Shown here: piece after piece, positions 1-5,695 of the stretch
Layout: each line of letters begins with the position of its first letter
How positions within the stretch are numbered: the stretch's first letter is position 1
Source of the DNA: Prevotellaceae bacterium
Lineage (GTDB): Bacteria > Bacteroidota > Bacteroidia > Bacteroidales > UBA932
Assembly: GCA_031289385.1 (NCBI GenBank)
Contig: JAITPP010000248.1
Location: 1 to 11,671, forward strand
DNA: 11,671 nucleotides
Reading direction: 5' to 3'
The notes under the pieces: generated by a model
The model's database searches: none
Seen by the model: the letters and a program-made list of their open reading frames with translations, nothing else
What the model was told of the DNA's origin: nothing
Made by a program: the position numbers and the translations under genes

Positions 1-93
1 TCCTGCCAACGCCGAACACAAAAAATCAAAAACTTTTAATTTGTTATTAATTGTTGGGATAATCTGTGGTTGTATTTGTAAAGAAAGAATCAA

Positions 94-248
94 GAAGTTA
101 AGAAGTTAAATGAAGTTAGAGAAATTAATTGTGAAATTTTATTGATATAAAAAACTTTGCGGTTAAAAAACGATAAAACCGCAAAGTTTGCAGAGAAAAT
201 CGCAAAGAATGCGAAGGATTTATCATTCTTTTAAAATTATGAAATATT
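94..248. repeat. Composite intergenic repeat, copy A
   Basis: Three parts occur in order. First comes a short array of GAAGTTA units (94-100, 102-108, 112-118, and a variant GAAATTA at 121-127). After 24 nt comes a perfect 13-bp inverted repeat, AAACTTTGCGGTT (152-164) and AACCGCAAAGTTT (177-189), with a 12-nt loop; its right side continues as further degenerate CGCAAAG/GCGAAG motifs to about 216. Last is a tail, AAATTATGAAATATT, at 234-248. The same three-part order, with the identical 15-nt tail, recurs at 10551-10745. No ORF is supported inside. It is seen directly as a repeat; whether it is mobile, a transcript-end structure or a protein-binding site is unknown. Confidence 0.75.
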
Positions 249-288
249 ATTTTTTATTTTTATAAATGAATAAATGTAAAAATTATAG

Positions 289-296
289 TATATTTG
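289..296 (+). promoter_or_regulatory. Possible Bacteroidetes-type -7 element
   Basis: TATATTTG matches the Bacteroidetes -7 consensus TAnnTTTG. I find no convincing TTG -33 element about 20 nt upstream, where the sequence is only A/T-rich. If active, it would transcribe rightward into the gene remnant at 418-647. The missing -33 box keeps confidence low. Confidence 0.35.
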
Positions 297-417
297 CATA
301 AAAAATTAACGCTACTGATAATGAACAGTAATAAATGATTAGATAATTTAATTAACAATATGAATTACAACTTAAATTTATCAAGATAAATAGTTGATTA
401 TTAATAAAATAACAAAT

Positions 418-647
418 ATGAAATTAAACAATGAAAAAACAGCATTAATATTGATACTGATAATTTGCATTTGTGAGTTGAATTTACGTTAAGCATAGAA
501 GGAGGAAAGAGATTAACTATTTATTTCGTTGCCTGTCCTTTAAGAGGTAATTATGTGAGTTGTGTAATGAGTTTTTGGAACAATGATTCAATTAATCCCG
601 GCGGATTACCTCCTTTATTAGAAGAAGTAATGCAATTAAAACAATAA
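418..647 (+). pseudogene. Frameshifted remnant of a small gene
   Basis: An ATG at 418 opens a 24-codon frame starting MKLNNEKTALILILIICIC, a short positively charged start followed by a hydrophobic stretch like an export signal. It ends at TAA 490-492. An overlapping frame, open from 477, then reads on to TAA 645-647 (VEFTLSIEGGKRLTIYFVAC at its start, EEVMQLKQ at its end) with protein-like composition and no early start codon. Joining the two frames near 474-480 would give a protein of roughly 75 residues. This pattern suggests one ancestral exported-protein gene broken by an indel, or an intact gene with a sequencing error. I do not recognise the family. The 5' part, 297-417, shows no ORF. 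Confidence 0.4.
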
Positions 648-800
648 TAATTTATGTTTAAAAAGTAAACAAAATTTGCGTATAACGTAATTTAGAAACG
701 TTAGTTTTATTACTCTAATTGCAACTGCGGTTAGTTTTCTAATTTTTGCCTATTTTCCTCACAAAAAAAATATTTTTAAAAATCTTTTCGGCAAATAATA
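648..800. other. AT-rich intergenic stretch, nothing identified
   Basis: This lies between the gene remnant and the rplM promoter. It contains several stop codons in every frame and no strong inverted repeat or RNA gene that I can see. A near-match to a -7 box around 740-748 has one base too many between TA and TTTG, so it is not called. Confidence 0.4.
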
Positions 801-830
801 TTGGTAATTAGAAAAAAAGAATTACCTTTG
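801..830 (+). promoter_or_regulatory. Promoter of the rplM-rpsI-rpsB-tsf operon
   Basis: TACCTTTG at 823-830 matches the Bacteroidetes -7 consensus TAnnTTTG. TTGG at 801-804 provides the -33 box with an 18-nt spacer. Transcription would begin near 836, leaving a leader of about 45 nt before the rplM GTG. The leader is short and A-rich. I see only a 3-bp CCC/GGG pairing (about 835-846) at its 5' end, so an autoregulatory leader is possible but not shown. Confidence 0.85.
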
Positions 831-881
831 CTGCCCCTAAAATGGGAATAAACTAAGGTATTAACTAAAAATTAATAAAGA

Positions 882-1337
882 GTGGACACACTAAGTTACA
901 AAACAGTTTCGGCAAACAAAGCCACAGTAAATAAAGGCTGGGTTTTGATTGACGCAACAGATGTGGTTTTAGGACGCCTTGCATCTCGAGTAGCGCTTAT
1001 ACTTCGAGGCAAGACGAAACCTAACTATACCCCTCACGTAGATTGCGGTGATAATGTTATAATTATCAACGCAGAAAAAGTGAGACTTACAGGTAAAAAG
1101 ATGACAGACAAAATTTATGTTCGTCATACAGGTTATCCCGGCGGGCAAAGGTTTGCAACCCCAAGCGAATTGTTAAAACGCAAACCTCTCGCAGTAGTAG
1201 AAGAAGCAGTAAGGGGCATGCTTCCAAAGAACAGACTTGGCGCACAATTGTTTCGCAATTTGTATGTATATGCAGGTGGCGAGCACCAACAAGAAGCGCA
1301 AAAGCCTAAACAAATTAATATAAACGAACTTTTATAA
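882..1337 (+). CDS. rplM: 50S ribosomal protein L13
   Basis: Ribosomal protein L13 (uL13) is an early-assembling protein of the large subunit that contacts 23S rRNA. The 151-residue product has the expected length. It shows the Bacteroidetes-type N-terminus MDTLSYKT, the conserved KPNYTPHVDCGDNVIIINA stretch (residues ~46-64), TGYPGG, and the MLPKNRLG block followed by YVYAGGEHQQ near the C-terminus. The start is a GTG at 882. It is chosen because the family's N-terminal sequence begins exactly there and no in-frame ATG precedes it. It is the first gene of the operon, about 45 nt after the predicted transcription start, and ends 6 nt before the rpsI ATG, as in the usual rplM-rpsI pair. Recognition is from protein sequence and context. 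Confidence 0.97.
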   Translation: MDTLSYKTVSANKATVNKGWVLIDATDVVLGRLASRVALILRGKTKPNYTPHVDCGDNVIIINAEKVRLTGKKMTDKIYVRHTGYPGGQRFATPSELLKRKPLAVVEEAVRGMLPKNRLGAQLFRNLYVYAGGEHQQEAQKPKQININELL

Positions 1338-1343
1338 TTGAGA

Positions 1344-1733
1344 ATGGAAGTAATTAACGCACTTGGAAGAAGAAAAGCTGCCGTAGCTCGTATCTACATT
1401 AGCACAGGCAAGGGAAACATTACTATCAACGGTCGCGAATTAAAAAATTATTTTCCGTCTGAAATGTTGCAGTACGTAGTAACACAACCGCTTGTATTAA
1501 CCGACAACACAGGTAAATACGACATTAAAGTTAATCTTAATGGCGGCGGAACAAAAGGACAGGCAGAAGCACTACGCTTGGCTGTGTCGCGCGCACTTTG
1601 CAAAATTGATGCAGAAAATTATCGCCCCTTGTTGAAAAAAAATGGCTTGCTAACCCGCGACTCGCGCGAAGTAGAACGTAAAAAACCGGGACGCCCCGGC
1701 GCTCGCAAAAGATTCCAGTTCAGCAAACGTTAG
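1344..1733 (+). CDS. rpsI: 30S ribosomal protein S9
   Basis: Ribosomal protein S9 (uS9) belongs to the head of the small subunit; its C-terminal tail reaches the P-site tRNA. The 129-residue product has the N-terminal ALGRRKAAVARIY block, the S9 signature GGGTKGQAEALRLAVSRAL (residues ~67-85), and the basic tail KKPGRPGARKRFQFSKR. The start is placed at ATG 1344, not at the in-frame TTG six bases earlier, because family members begin MEV(V/I)NALGRRKA. It lies 6 nt after rplM and is certainly cotranscribed with it. A 236-nt spacer separates it from rpsB. Confidence 0.97.
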   Translation: MEVINALGRRKAAVARIYISTGKGNITINGRELKNYFPSEMLQYVVTQPLVLTDNTGKYDIKVNLNGGGTKGQAEALRLAVSRALCKIDAENYRPLLKKNGLLTRDSREVERKKPGRPGARKRFQFSKR

Positions 1734-1779
1734 AACTTGGATTGATTTTTTTGAATATTATTTTAATAATCAGAAAACT

Positions 1780-1935
1780 ATGGCAGAGTACAACAGCGGT
1801 TTAATTGACAATAAAACAAGAAAAGAAAAACAATGCTTTTCGATAGAAAACAATGCTGCTGCTGCGAAAAATCGTTTCGACTGCAAAAATTGCACTACGA
1901 AAACGATTGACGAAATGAGTAAACAAAATGTTTAA
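1780..1935 (+). CDS. Possible 51-residue protein in the rpsI-rpsB spacer
   Basis: ATG 1780 to TAA 1933-1935 encodes 51 residues beginning MAEYNSGLIDNKTRKEKQ and containing three cysteines, two of them in a CKNC pair (FDCKNCTTKT). The protein is hydrophilic, Lys/Asn-rich, and has no signal peptide or membrane segment. Three cysteines without a fourth ligand do not make a convincing zinc ribbon. It fills most of the 236-nt gap between rpsI and rpsB and would be translated from the operon mRNA. Against it, a strong hairpin lies inside the frame (1870-1908), so the stretch may be an RNA element read as an ORF by chance. I do not recognise a family. Confidence 0.3.
   Translation: MAEYNSGLIDNKTRKEKQCFSIENNAAAAKNRFDCKNCTTKTIDEMSKQNV
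1870..1908 (+). promoter_or_regulatory. Strong hairpin upstream of rpsB, candidate leader RNA
   Basis: The outer arms AATCGTTTCG (1870-1879) and CGAAAACGATT (1898-1908) pair over ten base pairs with one bulged A. Inside a small internal loop, TGCAA (1882-1886) and TTGCA (1890-1894) pair around an AAA loop. No T-run follows, so it is not an intrinsic terminator. It ends about 60 nt before the rpsB ATG. Upstream, AACAATGCT occurs twice, near 1829 and 1849. S2 is known to autoregulate rpsB-tsf through its leader in enterobacteria. A comparable role here is inference only; an mRNA-processing site is another option. Confidence 0.45.
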
Positions 1936-1969
1936 TAAACGGTTTTAAACCAAAAAATTAATTAAAAAA

Positions 1970-2776
1970 ATGTCAAGAACAAATTTTCAAGAATTACTTG
2001 ATGCAGGCTGTCACTTCGGACACTTAAAAAGAAAATGGAATCCGAAAATGGCTCCGTATATTTTCATGGAAAAAAACGGTATTCATATTATCGACCTGCA
2101 CAAAACAGTAGTAAAAATAGACGAAGCCTCTCACGTGCTTAAACAAATAGCACGCTCGGGACGCAAAGTTTTGTTTGTTGCAACAAAAAAACAAGCAAAA
2201 GACATTGTATCAGAAAAGGTACAAGCAGTTGGAATGCCTTACGTTACAGAACGTTGGGCAGGCGGAATGTTAACAAACTTTCCAACAATTCGCAAAGCAA
2301 TCAAAAAAATGAACGTTATTGATAAAATGAATACCGACGGAACATTCGGTACATTATCAAAACGCGAACGGTTGCAAGTTACACGCCAACGTGCAAAATT
2401 AGAAAAAAACTTAGGCTCAATAGCCGATATGGCAAGACTTCCGGCTGCCCTTTTTGTAGTTGATATACAAAAAGAATCGAACGCAGTGAAAGAAGCAAAT
2501 CGTTTGAACATTCCGGTATTTGCAATGGTTGATACCTGTTGTGACCCCACGCTTATAGATTATGTAATTCCGGCAAACGACGATGCTGCAAAATCAATAT
2601 CACTTATAATTGATATTGTGTGTAAAGCAATACAGGAAGGAAGCGAAGAACGCAAAGCCGAACGCGAAAAAGAAGAAACAAATACCGTCGCCGTTAAAAA
2701 AGAAACAACCGACAACGATGCAAAAGAATCTTCGGGGAAAAAAATACGCGCTCGCAAAGCAAGAAGAGATGAATAA
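1970..2776 (+). CDS. rpsB: 30S ribosomal protein S2
   Basis: Ribosomal protein S2 (uS2) sits at the head-body junction of the small subunit and joins late in assembly. The 268-residue product has the LLDAGCHFGHLKRKWNPKMAPYIF N-terminal signature region (with the GCHFGH core), IHIIDLHKT, the ERWAGGMLTNF block and PANDDAAKSI near the end of the globular fold. The last ~50 residues are a charged Lys/Glu/Arg tail, making it longer than the 241-residue E. coli protein, as is frequent in this phylum. The loop VDTCCDP has two adjacent cysteines. The ATG follows an A-rich leader with no Shine-Dalgarno. It is followed 21 nt later by tsf, the near-universal rpsB-tsf pair. Confidence 0.97.
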   Translation: MSRTNFQELLDAGCHFGHLKRKWNPKMAPYIFMEKNGIHIIDLHKTVVKIDEASHVLKQIARSGRKVLFVATKKQAKDIVSEKVQAVGMPYVTERWAGGMLTNFPTIRKAIKKMNVIDKMNTDGTFGTLSKRERLQVTRQRAKLEKNLGSIADMARLPAALFVVDIQKESNAVKEANRLNIPVFAMVDTCCDPTLIDYVIPANDDAAKSISLIIDIVCKAIQEGSEERKAEREKEETNTVAVKKETTDNDAKESSGKKIRARKARRDE

Positions 2777-2797
2777 TAAAATTTAATCAATAAAATT

Positions 2798-3622
2798 ATG
2801 GAAATAAAAGTTGCAGATATAGCCAAATTAAGAGCAATGACAGGCGCAGGAATGATGGATTGCAAAAATGCACTTGTTGAAGCAAACGGCGATTTCGATA
2901 GAGCCCAAGAAATTATACGCGAAAAAGGTAAACTTGTTGCAGCAAAACGCGCCGACAGAGAAACTACCGAAGGAAGCGTTATTGCCAAAATAACCGACGA
3001 CAAACGCACAGGTATTATTGTAGGTATTGGATGCGAAACCGATTTTGTATCGAAAAATAAAGAATTTCAGGATATTACAAATTCTATTGCCAACACAGCA
3101 ATCAACAACGTTCCCGCAGATATTGATGCATTGAAAGCATTAAACGTAGGAAACGAAACCGTTGACAGCATCATTACACAACAAACAGGAAAAACAGGCG
3201 AAAAACACCAACTGTGTTATTATGCGCAAATAAAAGGCGAATACGTTTCGGGATATATTCACATGACAGGAAAATTAGCATCAATAGTTGCATTCAACAA
3301 AGTTATCGATGCCGAAGTTGCAAAAGAAATAGCAATGCAAGTTGCCGCAATGAGCCCTGTTTCGGTATCGGAACACGATTGCCCTGCCGAAGTAAAAGAA
3401 CGCGAACTGAGAATAGGACGCGAAAAAGCAATTATGGAAGGCAAAGCCGAAAATATTGTTGAACGCATAGCCGAAGGCAGTCTTAAAAAATTCTACAAAG
3501 AATCGACATTGTTGAATCAAGCATTTATTAAAGACGCCAAACAAACGGTTGCCGACTACTTAAAATCAGTTGACTCCGAAGTAAAAGTACTTGGATTCAT
3601 TCGTTTTTCATTAAGCGATTGA
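2798..3622 (+). CDS. tsf: Translation elongation factor Ts
   Basis: EF-Ts is the nucleotide-exchange factor that releases GDP from EF-Tu in the cytoplasm. The 274-residue product shows the N-terminal UBA-like domain with signature TGAGMMDCKNAL (residues 15-26), then the core with GCETDFVSKN, whose TDFV (81-84) is the motif that contacts the EF-Tu nucleotide-binding domain. The end is VKVLGFIRFSLSD. Length fits the short bacterial form. The ATG at 2798 gives the standard N-terminus MEIKVADIAKLR. It is the last gene of the operon, 21 nt after rpsB, and is followed 23 nt after its stop by an intrinsic terminator. Confidence 0.97.
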   Translation: MEIKVADIAKLRAMTGAGMMDCKNALVEANGDFDRAQEIIREKGKLVAAKRADRETTEGSVIAKITDDKRTGIIVGIGCETDFVSKNKEFQDITNSIANTAINNVPADIDALKALNVGNETVDSIITQQTGKTGEKHQLCYYAQIKGEYVSGYIHMTGKLASIVAFNKVIDAEVAKEIAMQVAAMSPVSVSEHDCPAEVKERELRIGREKAIMEGKAENIVERIAEGSLKKFYKESTLLNQAFIKDAKQTVADYLKSVDSEVKVLGFIRFSLSD

Positions 3623-3645
3623 TGATTTTTGTATAAATCAAATTT

Positions 3646-3673
3646 AAAAGCGCATGTTTATTGCGCTTTTTTT
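3646..3673 (+). terminator. Intrinsic terminator after tsf
   Basis: A perfect 9-bp stem, AAAAGCGCA (3646-3654) and TGCGCTTTT (3662-3670), encloses a 7-nt loop. The T-run at the end of the right arm continues to 3673. It is placed 23 nt downstream of the tsf stop and just before a new promoter, so it most likely ends the ribosomal operon. Confidence 0.88.
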
Positions 3674-3675
3674 GT

Positions 3676-3707
3676 TTTGGTAATTTTCAAAAATAATACT
3701 ATCTTTG
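3676..3707 (+). promoter_or_regulatory. Promoter of the small exported-protein gene
   Basis: TATCTTTG at 3700-3707 fits the TAnnTTTG -7 consensus. TTTG at 3676-3679 supplies the -33 box with a 20-nt spacer. The predicted start near 3714 gives a leader of about 115 nt before the ATG at 3830. That leader is long for this phylum and contains a ten-codon ORF (3749-3781). Confidence 0.75.
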
Positions 3708-3829
3708 CCGTGAAAGTTTTTTTGTTGAAAAACATTAAAAACACAATAATGAAATACAAATTACCATATATCATGTATTAAGAACAAGAAAAACAACAAT
3801 TTATAAATATATTACTAATGAATAATGTC

Positions 3830-4270
3830 ATGAAAAATATTTTAATAATTATATTTATTATATCTATGAACGTTACTGCTTTTGCACAAACAGAAGCAGA
3901 AGGTATAGAAATTTCCGCAAAAATAAAAATAGAAACAAAATATGAATCAGGATATTATAAAGTCAATAAAATACATACAGCTAATAATTATTATTTGGTT
4001 TTTGTTACAAAAGATAACGAAAGATATACTATTTTCTCTAATAAAGAACATCTACAAGTGAATGGTAAAAAAATAGAAAAAGATAGCACATATTATTTTG
4101 AAATTATTACTAATTTACTTACATCTAATGGAAAACCTATAACAGAGATGCCAAATTATTCTATTAGACATTTAGGTTTCACATTTGCAGAATTAGGAAC
4201 ATTATGTACTGCAAGAAACCTTTTTGGTCTTGTTGTTATAAAAAATTACAGTGAGCCGGATAAAAAATAA
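3830..4270 (+). CDS. Hypothetical small exported protein
   Basis: I do not recognise this family. The product, 146 residues from ATG 3830, starts with a signal peptide: MKN, the hydrophobic core ILIIIFIISM, then a cleavage region ending AFAQ near residue 20. The mature part of about 126 residues is rich in Lys, Tyr and Asn, has no membrane segment, no lipobox cysteine and no repeats, and ends in a charged EPDKK. Alternating hydrophobic/polar stretches (YYLVFVTKDNERYTIF) suggest beta structure. An ATG at 3818 is four codons upstream in frame; 3830 is preferred because it puts Met-Lys directly before the hydrophobic core. It has its own promoter at 3676-3707 and a terminator-like hairpin about 50 nt after its stop, so it appears monocistronic. 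Export to the periplasm or beyond is inferred from the signal alone. Confidence 0.7.
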   Translation: MKNILIIIFIISMNVTAFAQTEAEGIEISAKIKIETKYESGYYKVNKIHTANNYYLVFVTKDNERYTIFSNKEHLQVNGKKIEKDSTYYFEIITNLLTSNGKPITEMPNYSIRHLGFTFAELGTLCTARNLFGLVVIKNYSEPDKK

Positions 4271-4296
4271 ACAGCAAAATAATCTGTAAATATCCA

Positions 4297-4605
4297 TTGT
4301 TGCCCGATAAAAAAGTCAGGGGGAGCGTGAAGTTCCCCCCTTTTGCAGCAACAGATTATGTTGTTGAGTATGTAAAAAGTAAGCCTTTTATAGAAAGTTT
4401 GTTTAATAATGAGAATCAACGCAAAAATGATTTAGAATTTATCTGTTATATTATTGACAAGGAACTTTTCTACATCAATCTTGATTTGGGAGGAAACCAT
4501 CAGCAAGAATTGGATATTGAAATATTAAAGTTACTTCGTTCCGAAAATAATGGAGAAAAAGCAAAAGCAATTTCAGATAAAAAAGCATTAGATTTATTCG
4601 ATTAA
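4297..4605 (+). pseudogene. Start-less ORF, probable gene remnant
   Basis: An open frame of 102 codons has no ATG in its first third. Possible starts are TTG 4297, TTG 4300 or GTG 4327. Its first ~20 codons run through the GC-rich hairpin at 4319-4344, where the translation is of low credibility. From about codon 20 the sequence looks like genuine protein: charged and globular, with EFICYIIDKELFYINLDLGG and a C-terminal KKALDLFD. No signal peptide or membrane segment is seen, and I do not recognise the family. No promoter of the TAnnTTTG type precedes it. The likeliest reading is the 3' end of a gene whose 5' part was lost. A small gene translated from GTG 4327 by read-through of the hairpin remains possible. 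Confidence 0.4.
4319..4344 (+). terminator. GC-rich terminator-like hairpin
   Basis: GGGGGAG (4319-4325) pairs with TTCCCCC (4333-4339), with one G-T wobble at the loop end and a 7-nt loop. C and TTTT follow. It lies 48 nt after the stop of the preceding gene and is much more GC-rich than its surroundings. The T-run is short, so termination efficiency is uncertain. It overlaps the 5' part of the next open frame, which argues against that frame being translated from its first TTG. Confidence 0.55.
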
Positions 4606-4790
4606 TTTAAATTAAATTCTCACATATTCAATATTTTTATCAATTTTAAAATATTAAGCATTTAACATTAATCAATAATATTTTCAATTAAATTCATGTT
4701 AAACATATTTATTTTATCAAGAATAAATATTGTTTTTCAATTAAAATAATTTATTGCACACCCTTAGCGATAAAAATAATCGGATATTTT

Positions 4791-4823
4791 TTTGTTTTTT
4801 ATGCAAAATATTTTTTAATTTTG
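4791..4823 (+). promoter_or_regulatory. Promoter of the outer-membrane gene pair
   Basis: TAATTTTG at 4816-4823 fits the -7 consensus TAnnTTTG, and TTTG at 4791-4794 is the -33 box with a 21-nt spacer. Transcription would start near 4830, about 44 nt before the ATG. The rest of the 268-nt intergenic region (4606-4790) is very AT-rich and shows nothing else that I can call. Confidence 0.75.
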
Positions 4824-4873
4824 TGACAATTACATGGTTTTTTATATTTTACGTTTTATAAAAACATATTGCT

Positions 4874-5695
4874 ATGAAAACAATTGCTGCACTTGTGTTT
4901 TTTGCTGTATTTGCGGTGTGCGCAAATGCTCAGAGTAACACGTATGCAAACGGAGCGCGTTCGGCAGGAATGGGAAACGCCGGCGCAGCAACGGCAGATG
5001 TATGGGCAACAGTAAATAATCAGGCAGCATTAACTTTACTTCAAGATATTGAATTTGCAGCATTTTATAAAAATAATTTTGGAATTTCCGAACTTTCGTT
5101 AAGCGCATTATCTGTTGCTGTGCCTACAAAAATTGGAGTTTTTGGAGGCTCTGTTGCGCATTTCGGTTTTTCGGAATATAGCGAAAATAAAATTTCGGCG
5201 GCTTATGCAAAACGCCTTTGGAAAATGTTTTCGCTGAGCGCACAAATAAATTACAACACAATAAATTTCACAAACGGCTATCAAAACACAACTGCGATTA
5301 GCGGCGAGGTGGGCATTTTTGCCGATTTGTCGGAAAATTTTTATGTTGGCGCACACGTTTTCAATCCCACGCAAACCTCGCTATCATTAGAAAACAACGA
5401 AAAAATGCCTGTGCGATATAAAATCGGATTGGCGTACAAACCAATACCAACCTTGCTTTTATGCACCGATTTTATTTACGATAATGTTAGCCGTTTTTCG
5501 TTTTGCGGCGGAACGGAATATTATTTTTTAACGCAATTATGTTTACGCGCAGGAGTATCTACAAACCCCGAATTATTTACGCTTGGCGCAGGTTATCGCT
5601 ATAAACAAATAAATGTTGATGTTGCTTACAGTTATCACAATGTACTTGGAAACATAAGCTGTATAAGCGTTTCATATAAATTAAACAAAAAATGA
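4874..5695 (+). CDS. Outer-membrane beta-barrel protein, PorV/UPF0164-like
   Basis: The 273-residue product has a clear signal peptide (hydrophobic core residues 4-15, cleavage after Ala-Asn-Ala-Gln near residue 20). The mature protein opens with NGARSAGMGNAGAATAD (26-42), the Gly/Ala-rich motif typical of the N-terminus of PorV/PorQ and UPF0164/FadL-like barrels. VNNQAAL (48-54) follows, matching the place where relatives have 'NPA'. The remainder alternates aromatic beta-strands with polar turns and ends in the strand CISVSYKLNKK, consistent with an outer-membrane barrel. It is shorter than typical PorV/PorQ (over 300 residues), so I do not assign either name. It has its own promoter and overlaps the next gene by four bases (ATGA), implying coupled translation and a shared role with the downstream protein. 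The substrate is unknown. Confidence 0.75.
   Translation: MKTIAALVFFAVFAVCANAQSNTYANGARSAGMGNAGAATADVWATVNNQAALTLLQDIEFAAFYKNNFGISELSLSALSVAVPTKIGVFGGSVAHFGFSEYSENKISAAYAKRLWKMFSLSAQINYNTINFTNGYQNTTAISGEVGIFADLSENFYVGAHVFNPTQTSLSLENNEKMPVRYKIGLAYKPIPTLLLCTDFIYDNVSRFSFCGGTEYYFLTQLCLRAGVSTNPELFTLGAGYRYKQINVDVAYSYHNVLGNISCISVSYKLNKK

Noticed and set aside
2..109. Open frame entering from the left edge, with a hydrophobic stretch NLLLIVGIICGCIC
   Set aside because: It could be the tail of a gene, but it is only 35 codons, ends inside the repeat array, and has no recognisable family.
501..506. GGAGG-like Shine-Dalgarno motif
   Set aside because: No start codon follows at a usable distance, it lies inside the remnant's reading frame, and this phylum rarely uses such motifs.
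1338..1343. TTG as rpsI start
   Set aside because: S9 proteins begin at the Met encoded by ATG 1344; the TTG directly abuts the rplM stop and adds two unsupported residues.
1751..1771. ATTAT/ATAAT inverted repeat after rpsI
   Set aside because: It is a five-base A-T stem with no T-run; expected by chance in this composition.
2239..3009. Minus-strand ORFs opposite rpsB and tsf
   Set aside because: They are shadows of two unmistakable genes on the + strand, with no independent promoter or family features.
3749..3781. Ten-codon ORF (MKYKLPYIMY) in the leader of the exported-protein gene
   Set aside because: It is too short to distinguish from chance in AT-rich DNA. It has no attenuator-like hairpin pair or amino-acid run.
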